From the NCBI GenBank assembly GCA_003255065.1, contig QAOA01002999.1, positions 252,970-316,969 of the forward strand: 64,000 bases of DNA, read 5' to 3'. This document shows positions 43,840 through 54,800 of this stretch, in pieces (positions within the stretch are counted from its first letter, which is position 1; the number at the start of each line of letters is the position of its first letter). The translations under genes were made by a program, and so were the position numbers. Source of the DNA: Cercis canadensis. Lineage: Eukaryota; Streptophyta; Magnoliopsida; Fabales; Fabaceae. The notes below the pieces were generated by a model. That model did not search any database. It was not told where the DNA came from and saw nothing but the letters and a program-made list of their open reading frames with translations.

Positions 43840-45765
43840 AGAGAAAAAAAAAATGGAGCAAGATATGCTCTCCCTAAAGCCTATAGATAAAACAGTAGAT
43901 GCGAACAAGTTGTGATGTAAATTGTAAGCCGAAAGTGATTTGTCATGGCACTTACCCGTACTACTGCATTTTGTTTTTAGCTGAGCTCCAACCTTGAACA
44001 GTAACCTTATAAAGCTTGTAATAATTGGTAAACATGAGTTTGTTTGACATTTTCTCATTAAATGTATATATTCAATAATAATATTATTTATACAATAATT
44101 ACGTTTACATTACCTCACACAAAGACAGTTAACAAAAGTTTAACATTAGCCAAAAGAAATTAGAAGATACAGTGAATTTCAAGTTGTATTAATTCTGTCA
44201 GTGTAAAAAAAAAAATGACATTAATTATAATATAATTAAGCCAATTAGATCGTAAATCAATTAAAAAAGTCTTGTATTTGAAATCTCTTATTGATAAAAT
44301 AAAAAGTTCTTAAAATGTTTTTTACATAAAATTACAGTTGTAGGTACTTCGACAATAACACTCCTCAAACAGGAATGACTTATCCTATGTTTTATAGATC
44401 TAGCTCAGGTTCTAGTAAAAAACAAAAAAAAATTACTGTATAATTACGTAGCATTATTTTATTTTCAACGGTCTGTATGGCTATGATGATGGAAGTGGGC
44501 TCCAGAGGGAGACAAGGATTTCGATGTGGGCCTCATGATATCATCTAAAGTTTGTGGCTATGTCTCTTGTGTGGGTCCAGATGATCTTGATCTCTATGCG
44601 CTATTGAAAGTTCCGTTGATCCCTCACCGTCTCCCCTTTATTATAGCATTCAATTGCCATCTGCTATACTTTACTGTATTTTTGCCTTAAATTATTTTGG
44701 TTTGGCGATAGCATTTTGTAAGTGCGTTGGAAAGGATGTTGAGTGCCTAATTTGACCTTCATCTTGATGAAACTGACAAAGATAGACGATTACAATTAGT
44801 TAACTGTAGGGGTTAATTTGGATAATTCACATAGTGAAAGTTTGATGATTAGGCTACTTTTTTACTGGGTCTAGTCAAAGTCACGGAAAAGAGTTTCCTA
44901 ACCTAATTCTTACTTTACCCCAAATAAAACTAGCATCATTTAGTTTCTCACTGTTTGATTTTCTCAATTTGGTCCCTCACTCCTCAGTTTTATCTCATCT
45001 GTTGTTTCTCTGTATATATCTATGTCGTTAGTGCAGTTAACATATCCACTTACGTGTCGCTGTTATATGTGACGTGGGACTATTAATGTCCATCTTGGCA
45101 TGAAACGCACCGTACTTCTTAACGCCTTGTCACATTCAAAATGATTGTTTACTGCTCATCTACTGTTTCCCAAACTTGCTCTTGACCAGAAAGGTGGTGC
45201 AGCACACCCAGATGATAGTAACCCATCGTAGAGCAGTAGATTATGAAAACAAATAAAATAATGACTATATATATCATTTAACAAAGTTGCTTTCATTAAA
45301 AATATAAAATTGCCCCACTATTCCCACTACCACAAAATGTGGCTATTGTGTTGTTAAATAGTATATGAATTTCATACTATTTTCACAGCAAAAAAACATG
45401 GCCTTCTAAAAAATTAAGCAAGTTTAGTCAAAATTTTGAAGTACACAGGTTTAGTGTAGACCAAATAACAAGAAAATGTGAAAAAAAAGTACTAATATGT
45501 ATACTATATTAAAAAAAAATTATATTGAGTCTAAAATTTATACAAGCAGCTTGATTTATATAATTTTTTTTTATAGCAAACACTTCATAAAAATTATTTT
45601 AATGATGATTTATGTAATATTAAATAGTTTTTGTATGATTAACTTCAAGAAAACATGATAAAAAGTCATCAAACTATAATCACTATTTATGATTAATCAT
45701 GAAAATTCATTTTATGTTCTTACAATTTTTATATGAAAAATGTATTTTGAAATATAAAAACATCT
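43840..45765. other. Intergenic, no gene seen
   Basis: AT-rich with moderately GC-richer patches at 44465-44640 and 45040-45240 that have no open frame. Not identified. Confidence 0.5.
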
Positions 45766-45774
45766 TAAATTGGG

Positions 45775-46173
45775 GGCTTTTTGACACAAATATTACATTG
45801 TGTAAAAGTATTTATCCAAATATTACAAGTTTCAAACTATTTACACAAATATTACACTTTTTAAAAATTCAAAAATTAAAAAAAAAAAATTCGAATACGT
45901 GGGACCCACCGGACACGCCGTGAAGCCAACGGCGTGTCCTAATAAGACAAAATTGTCACGGGGCCCACAACTCTGGAACAATGAATAAATTTTGCCTATT
46001 AGGACACGCCGTGGGCCTCACGGCGTGTCCGGTGGGACCCACATGTCTGAAAATCTTTTTTTTTTTTTTTAATTTTTGAATTTTTAAAAAGTGTAATATT
46101 TGTGTAAATAGTTTGAAAGTTGTAATATTTAGGTAAATACTTTTACAAAATGTAATATTTGTGTCAAAAGGCC
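45775..46173. mobile_element. Mutator-like foldback MITE, 399 bp, 9-bp TSD
   Basis: The TSD TAAATTGGG is exact at 45766-45774 and 46174-46182. The ends GGCTTTTTGACACAAATATT and (inverted) GGCCTTTTGACACAAATATT pair; arms are ~175 bp. Each arm has three AAATATTACA motifs about 35 bp apart. The inner arm ends hold GGGACCCACCGGACACGC, again inverted. It is closely related to 30056-30585. Confidence 0.9.
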
Positions 46174-46213
46174 TAAATTGGGACACATAAATAGTTCAAG
46201 AATATTGATGTCT

Positions 46214-46735
46214 TAAATTTGATTTATTATAAGCAAAATTTGTAAAATTTCAACTACTTCTGTAAATATTTTATTTTCCATTGTTGATGTACCAAATAAT
46301 AACTCTAATATATTATTATTCATTTCTCTTCAAACATTTTCTTTTTGAGGTTTTTTAGATACTTTGTTGTATGTCATACTACTTCTGTAAATTTGATTTA
46401 TTATAAGCAAAATTGTAAAATTTCAACTACTTCTATAAATATTTTATTTTCCATTGCCGATTTACCAAACAATAACTCTAATATATTATTATTCATTTCT
46501 CTTCAAACATTTTCTTTTTGAGGTTTTTTAGATACTTTGTTGTATGTCATACTACTTCTGTAAATTTGATTTATTATAAGCAAAATTGTAAAATTTCAAC
46601 TACTTCTATAAATATTTTATTTTCCATTGCCGATGTACCAAACAATAACTCTAATATATTATTATTCATTTCTCTTCAAACATTTTCTTTTTGAAATTTC
46701 TTAGATATTTTGTTGTATGTCATACTACATAAGAA
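46214..46735. repeat. Three tandem copies of a ~174-bp unit
   Basis: Copies start at about 46214, 46389 and 46562 with AAATTTGATTTATTATAAGC and end with TTGTTGTATGTCATACTAC. They differ at only a few positions, so the amplification is fairly recent. Not coding. Confidence 0.92.
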
Positions 46736-47148
46736 TAGTTAATGTATGAATGACATGTGTACAAATTAACTATTTTTAAGTTTTTTTGAGAAAGTAAAAT
46801 GAATTGATTTTATATCAAACAAAATATGAAAATTATGTATGATTGTCACGTCAATGTAGTATGACATATACATATAATATCATAGAATCCTTGTTTTCTT
46901 TTATATATATCTATATACACACACACACACATATAATTTTCTTAGATATTTTAGAAGAAAAGAGGTGGGAAGCTGGGAAGCTTTCAGAGCTCAATTCCCA
47001 CAGTCTATTTGAAATGATCTCTATCGTCTATTTGCTAGAGGAGTTAGAATAAATAGGTGATGCCTCTCCTTTGGCAAAATCAACTAAGAGTGAGAGTGAC
47101 CTAGTCTTCTCAAATTTTTATTTTTTATGTTAGAATAAATTTGTCCTA
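46736..47148. other. Intergenic with short microsatellite
   Basis: (CA)n/(TA)n around 46905-46935; otherwise nothing recognised. Confidence 0.5.
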
Positions 47149-47290
47149 AACAATACCTGAATACCTTAGTGTTTAATGGGGATAATTTTACAAACATTAG
47201 CGTTGGACACACTAAAAAAAAAGTGTGTCCATTGCTAATGTTTATATATCCTCATTAAACACTAAGCATTAATATTCGGATAATATTTGT
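47149..47290. repeat. Strong hairpin (small MITE-like inverted repeat)
   Basis: The left arm CTTAGTGTTTAATG ... ACATTAGCGTTGGACACACT and right arm AGTGTGTCC ... CATTAAACACTAAG pair around a loop of about nine A. The stem is ~60 bp with few mismatches. No coding sequence. Confidence 0.85.
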
Positions 47291-49899
47291 GCTATAAATA
47301 TTTGTGCAATTTAATTAAGCTAGGTGCTTAGAAAAAACAAGAAGATTAAACTTAACCTGTTAATCATATTTGCATTTGACTTTGACCGCGTTGTTGACTC
47401 TTCAAAGTACAGGATCTGAACAGAAAGTGAGTCCCTTAGCCACTCAAAGAACATATGCTTCTCTTTCTCCCTAATTCTCTTTAAGGACAACGTCTAAAAG
47501 CTTTTCTAATGTCTCTCTTTCCTTGCTTTCTTTCTAAACCATGCAAGAGAAAGCTGCCGACAGTATTTTACAGTGGTCACTGGGTATATTATTGATGTTC
47601 CCACTTTTCTCTTTCAATAGCCATCTTAATAGTGTGTAAAAGAGAAAAAATTATTGATGTTCCCACGTTTCTTTCTTGAATTTATTATTTGGGCGCTTGG
47701 CCTAAAAGAGAAAAAATTAATGGTGTGTAAAAAAAAAGTGTCTTTTAAATATGTATTTGTCAGAAATTATCAAAATATTTTTTAGTATTATATAATTATT
47801 TTGTTTATATATATAATTATAATTTATAAATTATATAGTTATTTTATTTATATATAATTATCATATTTAATATAAATAGAATAATCACGTATATAAATGA
47901 ATAACTACAAAGTATGAGGGGTATTTGATAGTTTTGCACTATCTGGACTTTAGCACCTTTTTTTTTTCTGTTGTTTTTCCTTTTTTCAAATTTCTTGAAC
48001 CTAAGAGGAAAAACTATGTTTTCTTTTCTTACAAAGTAACGTAAAATGTAGGGAAATAAGGAGAGAATACATGATAGGAATTGAACCCTTAACATCAAAT
48101 ATATGAATTAGGTCGTTATCAAAATTTGTAAGTTCTATATTTGAATTTAAAGTCACAGGCAAAGTACTAATTAATTCTTATGACTAAAGAATATTTTAGG
48201 TGACATCCATAATGATATATATATATATATATATATAAAATTTAAACTTACATTATGTCACACTAATATTATTAGTATAATTTGAATTTAATTAAATTTA
48301 TTTAAGCCTTATTTTTTTATGGGTATTATGTCATCTCAACTAATGTAATATATATAGTGTGATAAAAATTTGTGTAATAACTATTTTTCTACTATAGTAA
48401 TACTGCAGCAGAGTATTAGAAACATATAAGAAAAGCAAATGTGGCCCAAAGCCAATGTTTATGCCACGGCACACTTAGACATCATAACATGTAGATTCAT
48501 TAGAAAAAGAAAAAGCATACTATGTAGACTTTTGGTTTGCCATTTATAAAGAATAATGAAACATAAACTAAGCTTTAGATTAAATAAATGAGTATCATCA
48601 ATATTTCTGTTTCCCATTTTAAGTGGCATTATTATAATGCCACAATGACAATGATGCACTTACTTATCTGTTAATGAACTCGAATTTTATATATTTATCA
48701 GGCAAATTTACTTTTTCTTTTTTCAATTTTGAGAGGCAGGCAACCTTAACTATACACATGTTCACGCTTGAGTGATGCAACAAATACTTGATTCAACTGA
48801 TAGTAAATTAAATAATAGGTGTGTGTCTTTGGTTATGGTTAAGGGTTTGATATCTAACGAGATAAATCTCATATCCAATTTAATAAAATGAGGATATTCG
48901 TGATATTTACAAAAAACAAAAAAGTGTTTAGATAGTCTATTGAGCGTAATGGTTGCTTATTGAGCATAATAAATAGTTGCTTATGGTCTTAAGTATATAC
49001 ACCATGATGACTAATATACACTATAATCTCTCTTTATCTCTATGCTTTTTTTCTTTTTAGTTGTTTCTCTTCTTTATTCTGGGTTGATGCCTTTGGATCA
49101 ATGATTAACTGGGTGTGGTCTCTCTCTAGCACTGGTAACTTGGCCCAGTACCTAAGATTGCCAGATTTTAAAGATAGGGTCCCCTAAATGATGACACATA
49201 TTGTAAAGTTTGAATATTCCTATTCCTAGTACTTATCTCTTCCAAAAGATAGGGTAACTAGGCGGCAATGACAGGTTGGCTTTGGAGATAATATGTTTCC
49301 TAACTGACCCACAACACATTTAAGTTCATTTTCTTGTTGGTGATGATCACTGGCCATTGTTGGTACTTAATTAGTGACACAACAGTTGAGAGTATGCCAA
49401 TATCGAGTAGTTTAAGTCCTCAATTCAGGCCATCACTTTTGATGGATATTGATGGCACAGGGACCCCTAGAATTTCTAGTTCTTTTCATTTAGATAGTGA
49501 TAATTGATTTTTGAGTAACTATTAAAGGTATAGTGTTATACCACTTTATCATTAAGAATTTTGGTGGGACTTATATTTTAAAATTGATATAATTGTAAAT
49601 ATCTTAAAAAGTAAGCCGCTCAATATGAGTCAGAATAGTTAAGTTTCTTTAAAATACGTAAATAGAGTAGTACAAGAAAAATATTAAAAATGTGAAACAA
49701 TGATTTGTTTTTAATACAATTAAACTTAAATTTTATCAAATATTTTAGAATCTAACACAACTACATGACTCAATTTTTTAAAATTTTCACGATAACACAA
49801 ATTTTAAAATATAGGTCATACCAAAACTCTCTCAAAAAAGAATAGTATAGTGCTATCTCTTTAAAGAAGAGGATAGTTTAACAGATTAATTGTGCAATA
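47291..49899. other. Intergenic, no gene seen
   Basis: AT-rich. Short direct repeats of TTATTGATGTTCCCAC lie at 47589 and 47653. A decayed box B-like GGGTTCAATTCC (minus strand, about 48085) hints at another SINE remnant, and an (AT)n run lies at about 48213-48237. Confidence 0.5.
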
Positions 49900-50060
49900 T
49901 CCTGTTGGCGAGCTCTAAAATACCCTGTGTACGAAGGAAGGTATGGATACCTTAGCCACGGTGCTTTATGAGCCGTCAATTACCAGCTGCATAAATCGGA
50001 CGGTCCAAAGGGAAGACCGGGAAACGGCATTGCCCAAAAAGCTACATTTGTGATACTGAA
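49900..50060. other. Unassigned GC-richer island
   Basis: In otherwise AT-rich surroundings this 160-bp stretch has much higher GC (e.g. ATCGGACGGTCCAAAGGG, GACCGGGAAACGGC). No long ORF, no inverted ends and no tRNA shape recognised. Confidence 0.4.
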
Positions 50061-50651
50061 GGAGAAGATTCAGTATTTTTGGTTATGGCCCAAGTATGCT
50101 GGTTACTGCTTTTGCAGACGTGAATATATGGGTGCTTGTATCTCTAGGAGTGGAAGAAAGGTATTGTATTTTCCATTTTAATTTTATTTGTAGAATTCTT
50201 TGATCTAGTATATTCTATAAAGAAATTTTATTTTTTATACTTTTAGTTATAATTTTAAATTTAAACACGAATTTTATAAATCTTAAAAATAATTTAAGTA
50301 TCATTTGACTACAAACTATTGAGTCTATAAAAAAAAAAAAAAATCTCTAGTAGCATGCAAATAAGTACAACAGAAAATTTGTTTTCCTTGCCTAATGCTA
50401 TGGAGGAACAGTTTATTGGGTCAACAGAACCTTAATGGAGGCCCGCAATCTGGTATGTGTAAAAGAATGTGGGCCAAGTCCTAAAAGCACATATCCTGCC
50501 CAAAATTGAGACTAAGCAATTCATCCAATTGGGCCTTCAGTAGAAAAGAAATGCCATTGAATTTGGATGTATTGTTCACTTATCCAACATGTAATTGAGT
50601 CATACATTAGCAAAAAAATAAAATAATTGATTGAGTCATGGCCTCTGCTGC
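50061..50651. other. Intergenic, no gene seen
   Basis: AT-rich; nothing recognised. Confidence 0.5.
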
Positions 50652-50659
50652 ATCATAGC

Positions 50660-51052
50660 TAGGAGTGTAATTGGTCTTGTTTGGTCCGGTTTACACCCCA
50701 AACCGACACTGAACCCACCAAACTATATCGGTTTGGTTCGATTCAATTTTTCAAATTTTTGAGAGTAAAATTGAACTAAATCGGTCCAGTTCCTTTGGTC
50801 GGTTTAGTTGATTTTTGCCATAAAATCTGTACAAACTATTTTTTCAAATTTGAATAAGAAGAAAACCATTAATTGAACTAGTTTTTGAATTTAAAAAAAA
50901 AATTAAAATAATTAAAACAATGTTGTTTTAGCTTACTCAATTTAGTCCGGTTTATTTTTGGTTTTTCTTCATTGAAACCAAGAACCGAACTAAACCCTTT
51001 GATTATNTTTTCTCCGATTCGATCGGTTTGATCGATTTTGCTTACACCCCTA
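50660..51052. mobile_element. hAT-type MITE, 393 bp, 8-bp TSD
   Basis: The ends TAGGAGTGTAA and (inverted) TAGGGGTGTAA differ at one base. The 8-bp duplication ATCATAGC is exact at 50652-50659 and 51053-51060. The interior has GGTTTGGTTCGATTC-type text common in such MITEs. One N at 51007. Confidence 0.9.
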
Positions 51053-51132
51053 ATCATAGCTCTTGTTTTTTCTTTTTGTTACAAAGAGTTAAAAACAAAA
51101 AACTATAGTCTAGGGAAGACAACATTCATCCT

Positions 51133-51600
51133 ATCTATTAACAAATTTTGAATTAGGTCTTTATAATTTTTTTTCTTCTTTTGGAGTCCTTATAGTTTAA
51201 ATTTTTTTAATTGGATCATTGCTATTACCCTAATTATAATTCCGTCAATTTAGAACTAACATAACAAATAAATTGTCTATGTGATAATAAAAGAAGTTGA
51301 CGTGATACTAAAGTGATATAAAAATTGTTATCTCATCAAATCTTAGCTCAAAAAAGTGCATAAAAAATTTGATGATGTGACAATTTTTATGCTATTTTAG
51401 CGCCACATCAATTTCTTTTATTGCTACATAGACAAGTCATTTGTCACGTTAACACTAAACTGATGGATTTATAACCAGAGATGACCGCATGAACCAAATT
51501 AAAAAAAGTTTAAACTATAAGGATCTCAAAAGAGAAAAAAAAATTATAAGGACTCGATTCTAAATTCATCTAAACTATAGAGACCTACAATATATTTAAA
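51133..51600. repeat. Long foldback repeat upstream of PHT4;1
   Basis: The left arm (TAGGTCTTTATAATTTTTTT, GAGTCCTTATAGTTTAAA, TTGTCTATGTGATAATAAAAG) is the inverse of the right arm (CTTTTATTGCTACATAGACAA, TTTAAACTATAAGGATCTC, AAAATTATAAGGACTC). Arms are ~220 bp. A MITE is likely; class and TSD not fixed. It ends about 130 bp before the TATA box of the transporter gene. Confidence 0.78.
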
Positions 51601-51707
51601 CCGTCAACTAATAAATAATTGGGCCTTTTTTCCGTTAACTTGTACTGTTTAAACTTTAAACTAACTGTCTCGTACCCTTCACAATCAACTTATATTTGTA
51701 CAACTAC

Positions 51708-51741
51708 CACGTGTCACAACCAGAGCCAATGCTTATAAATA
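51708..51741 (+). promoter_or_regulatory. G-box, CCAAT and TATA box of PHT4;1
   Basis: CACGTG at 51708-51713 (G-box), CCAAT at 51726-51730 and TATAAATA at 51734-51741 lie ~110-140 bp before the chosen start codon. Transcription would then begin near 51765-51775. A G-box is common in light-responsive promoters, which fits a plastid protein; regulation itself is inference. Confidence 0.6.
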
Positions 51742-51783
51742 TCCCTCCACTTCTCTTAAAATCTTTGAACCTTTTGTATAAGA

Positions 51784-51819
51784 ATGAAGAATCTCAGCAC
51801 TCCAATTGAGAAGTGGTGA
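51784..51819 (+). CDS. Candidate uORF, 11 codons plus stop
   Basis: ATG AAG ... TGG TGA encodes MKNLSTPIEKW. It would be in the 5' UTR if transcription starts about 30 bp after the TATA box. It ends 29 bp before the main ATG. Short uORFs often lower translation of the main frame; whether this one is in the mRNA is not shown by sequence alone. Confidence 0.35.
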   Translation: MKNLSTPIEKW

Positions 51820-51847
51820 ACAGTTAATGCTCTTTACAATCCATGAG

Positions 51848-54800
51848 ATGAGCACCAAAGCTCTTCTCTCCTCTTTCTCTCCCACACCAAAATCTCCATC
51901 TTCTATTATCTCCGTTTCCAGAAGAAATCTTAGTTCTCATGTCAAACACATAACCTCTTCTCCTTTACTCTTTCCACGCTGCTATCTCTTTCGGGTTTCT
52001 CAGCGAAGCTCCACCACAAGAGATGCATGGAAAGCTTTTGCAGATGTTAAATCCGACATCTCAGAGTCGGCGCCGGAATCAGTGAAGTTTAAGGATGATG
52101 TTGTCCTTGAGAATAAGGAGGATTTGGATAATGTGGGGCCCTGGTGGGAACAATTCCCAAAGAGATGGGTTATAGTGATTCTATGCTTTTCTGCATTTCT
52201 TCTCTGCAATATGGACAGAGTAAGTTCATCTTAATAACCAGCTCTGTTTTTAGTTTACTCTGTCAGATGCAGGAACAAAGGTTTAGTTTTTTTGTTGTTT
52301 GGCAATTCATTAATATTGCATTTGCTGCTATATACAAATTTCTATGAAAAATTTTGATTGAAGAAGCTATACAAGCATAATCACTTGCAATTGTTGCATT
52401 TTTATTTTTAGCAGCTAAGTTTCCTGTTCTCTAAGCTAAAAATAAAACACAATATATAATTTTGTTTTTAGAAATTATAGAAGGGTAATTTCCTATGACT
52501 GTTGTATCATTTGCAGATGAAGTAAACTTGTTTTCAAGTGCTCGTACCAATGTTGGTCTCGGTTTCTTGTTTTTTAATGATTGTTTCCTTTAAATAGTCT
52601 ATTATGGTTAACATCTTGAATCTTGAACAATAAAAGAAAATATATTAAATGAAATTTTGATCCCTCTAGTTTTAAAAGTTTCAATTTGATCCTGTAATTG
52701 ATAAATTGGAGAAATTGAGTCTATTCTTGACATATTGTGCTGATATGATAATATTTTGATGATGTCTCAGTAATAATTAGTGATGTGGCATCGCATGATG
52801 ATGATGTGACGATGGCACAGCAATCCAAAGATGCCACATCATTGCCATGTCACCTGTTATCAACAGCAAATCATCAAATTATTAGCATGTCAACACAATT
52901 AGTTAAGGAGGGAATAAATTGCTCCAAATTAAAGATAAAAAAAAAAAAAAAACAACAACATTGCTGCTAAAAAAACTATAGGGGCTAAATTAAATCTTTT
53001 CAAAATTCAGTAAACGGCCAAAATAACATTTATGTTTCAATTCAATGATCCCATAAATTACTATTGCTCTTGTGGCCATTGAAACTTTTACATCAACTCT
53101 TAGCAACGTCCATTTCTTTTGCCTTTACAGGTAAATATGAGCATTGCCATACTTCCTATGTCAGCAGAGTACAATTGGAACCCCAGCACAGTTGGTTTGA
53201 TACAGTCTTCCTTTTTCTGGGGATACCTCCTTACTCAGGTAAAAGTAGATTAAACCAAGCTTGATTAGCAATTTTCTTACTTATGCAGGTGTAAATAAAT
53301 ATGAACTTAAGCCCATGAATCTGAATTGTAGATACTTGTGACAGATTGCGGGTGGAATATGGGCAGACACAGTGGGGGGCAAGCAGGTATTGGGATTTGG
53401 TGTGATTTGGTGGTCCATTGCCACTGCTCTTACTCCTGTTGCTGCCAAATTAGGGTTGCCGTTTCTTCTTGTTGTTCGTGCCTTCATGGGGATTGGTGAG
53501 GTGGGTTCTTCTAATCTTCCTATAAAACAATTATTCTCTTTCAATAGCAAGCACAGACACTTTAAAAAGGAGCATGTCTGTGTCCAACATGTGTCAAACA
53601 CTTAGACACTCTTACGGATGGGTGAGGTGGGTTCTTCTAATCTTCATATAAAACAATTATTCTTTTTCAATAGCAAGCACGGACACTTCAAAAGGGAGCG
53701 TGTCTGTGTCCAACACTGTCAAACACTTTGACACTCTTGACACTCGACACTTCAACTCCTCTAAATAGTATTCTCATGATCAATTGTATTTTAACGTTTC
53801 AAACTTGTAAGACGCTTTCTAAACACATTTTAACACATGCTAAACATATTTAAGGTATAGTTTCATATATTTCTTGGTATTTTCATGCTTATATGTATGA
53901 ATACTTAATGTATTGATATAAGTTTAGTATATATATCATGCTGTGTCGTGTGGTTAGATTTTTAGATTTTGTTGTGTCACTGTGTCTGTGTTCATGTCAT
54001 GTCATGTCGCATGTGGCATGTTCTGTGCTTCATAGTTAATAATCTTCATGTTCCATTTGTTCAAGAAGCTTCCAAATACAGAATTCAAACAAGTATATAT
54101 ATATCTAAAGAAAGAGAAAAATGAAATGCTATTTCTTTGTATTGTATATTTTACTTGATGTCAGCAATGATATGAATCAACTAGTTGCATCATATAATAT
54201 GATATGATTAGTTTTAACATGAAGGAGCTCACTTTATTTGGGAAATTTTCAGGGTGTTGCTATGCCTGCTATGAACAATATCCTGTCAAAATGGGTTCCT
54301 GTGGCAGAAAGAAGCAGATCATTAGCACTTGTCTACAGTGGCATGTACCTTGGATCAGTCACTGGGCTAGCTTTTTCACCTTTCCTGATTCATCAATTTG
54401 GATGGCCATCAGTATTTTATTCCTTTGGCTCTTTAGGGACAGTTTGGTTTTCCGTATGGCTTAATAAGGTAAGCATTTGCATGAGTTAAGTTATTTCTTC
54501 TATATACACTGTTTGCTTCTGAAGTCTAATGAATTGGAAAATACATATCAACATACTTAACTCTTTTACTCATTAGTTGATTCTTTACTACTTCTTAGTG
54601 TTTGTCCATATTCTAAAGTTTTCTGTTCTTCTGGGAGCTGCTGCTATAGGCTCAAAGTTCACCTCTTGAAGATCCAGAACTGCGTCCTGAAGAAAAGAGG
54701 TTGATTACTACCAATAGTGTTTCCAAGGAACCTGTGAAAACTATACCTTGGAGATTAATCTTGTCAAAACCTCCTGTTTGGGCACTGATAGTATCTCATT

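Noticed and set aside
46214..46735. Centromeric satellite
   Set aside because: Length is in range but only three copies, and host genes lie nearby.
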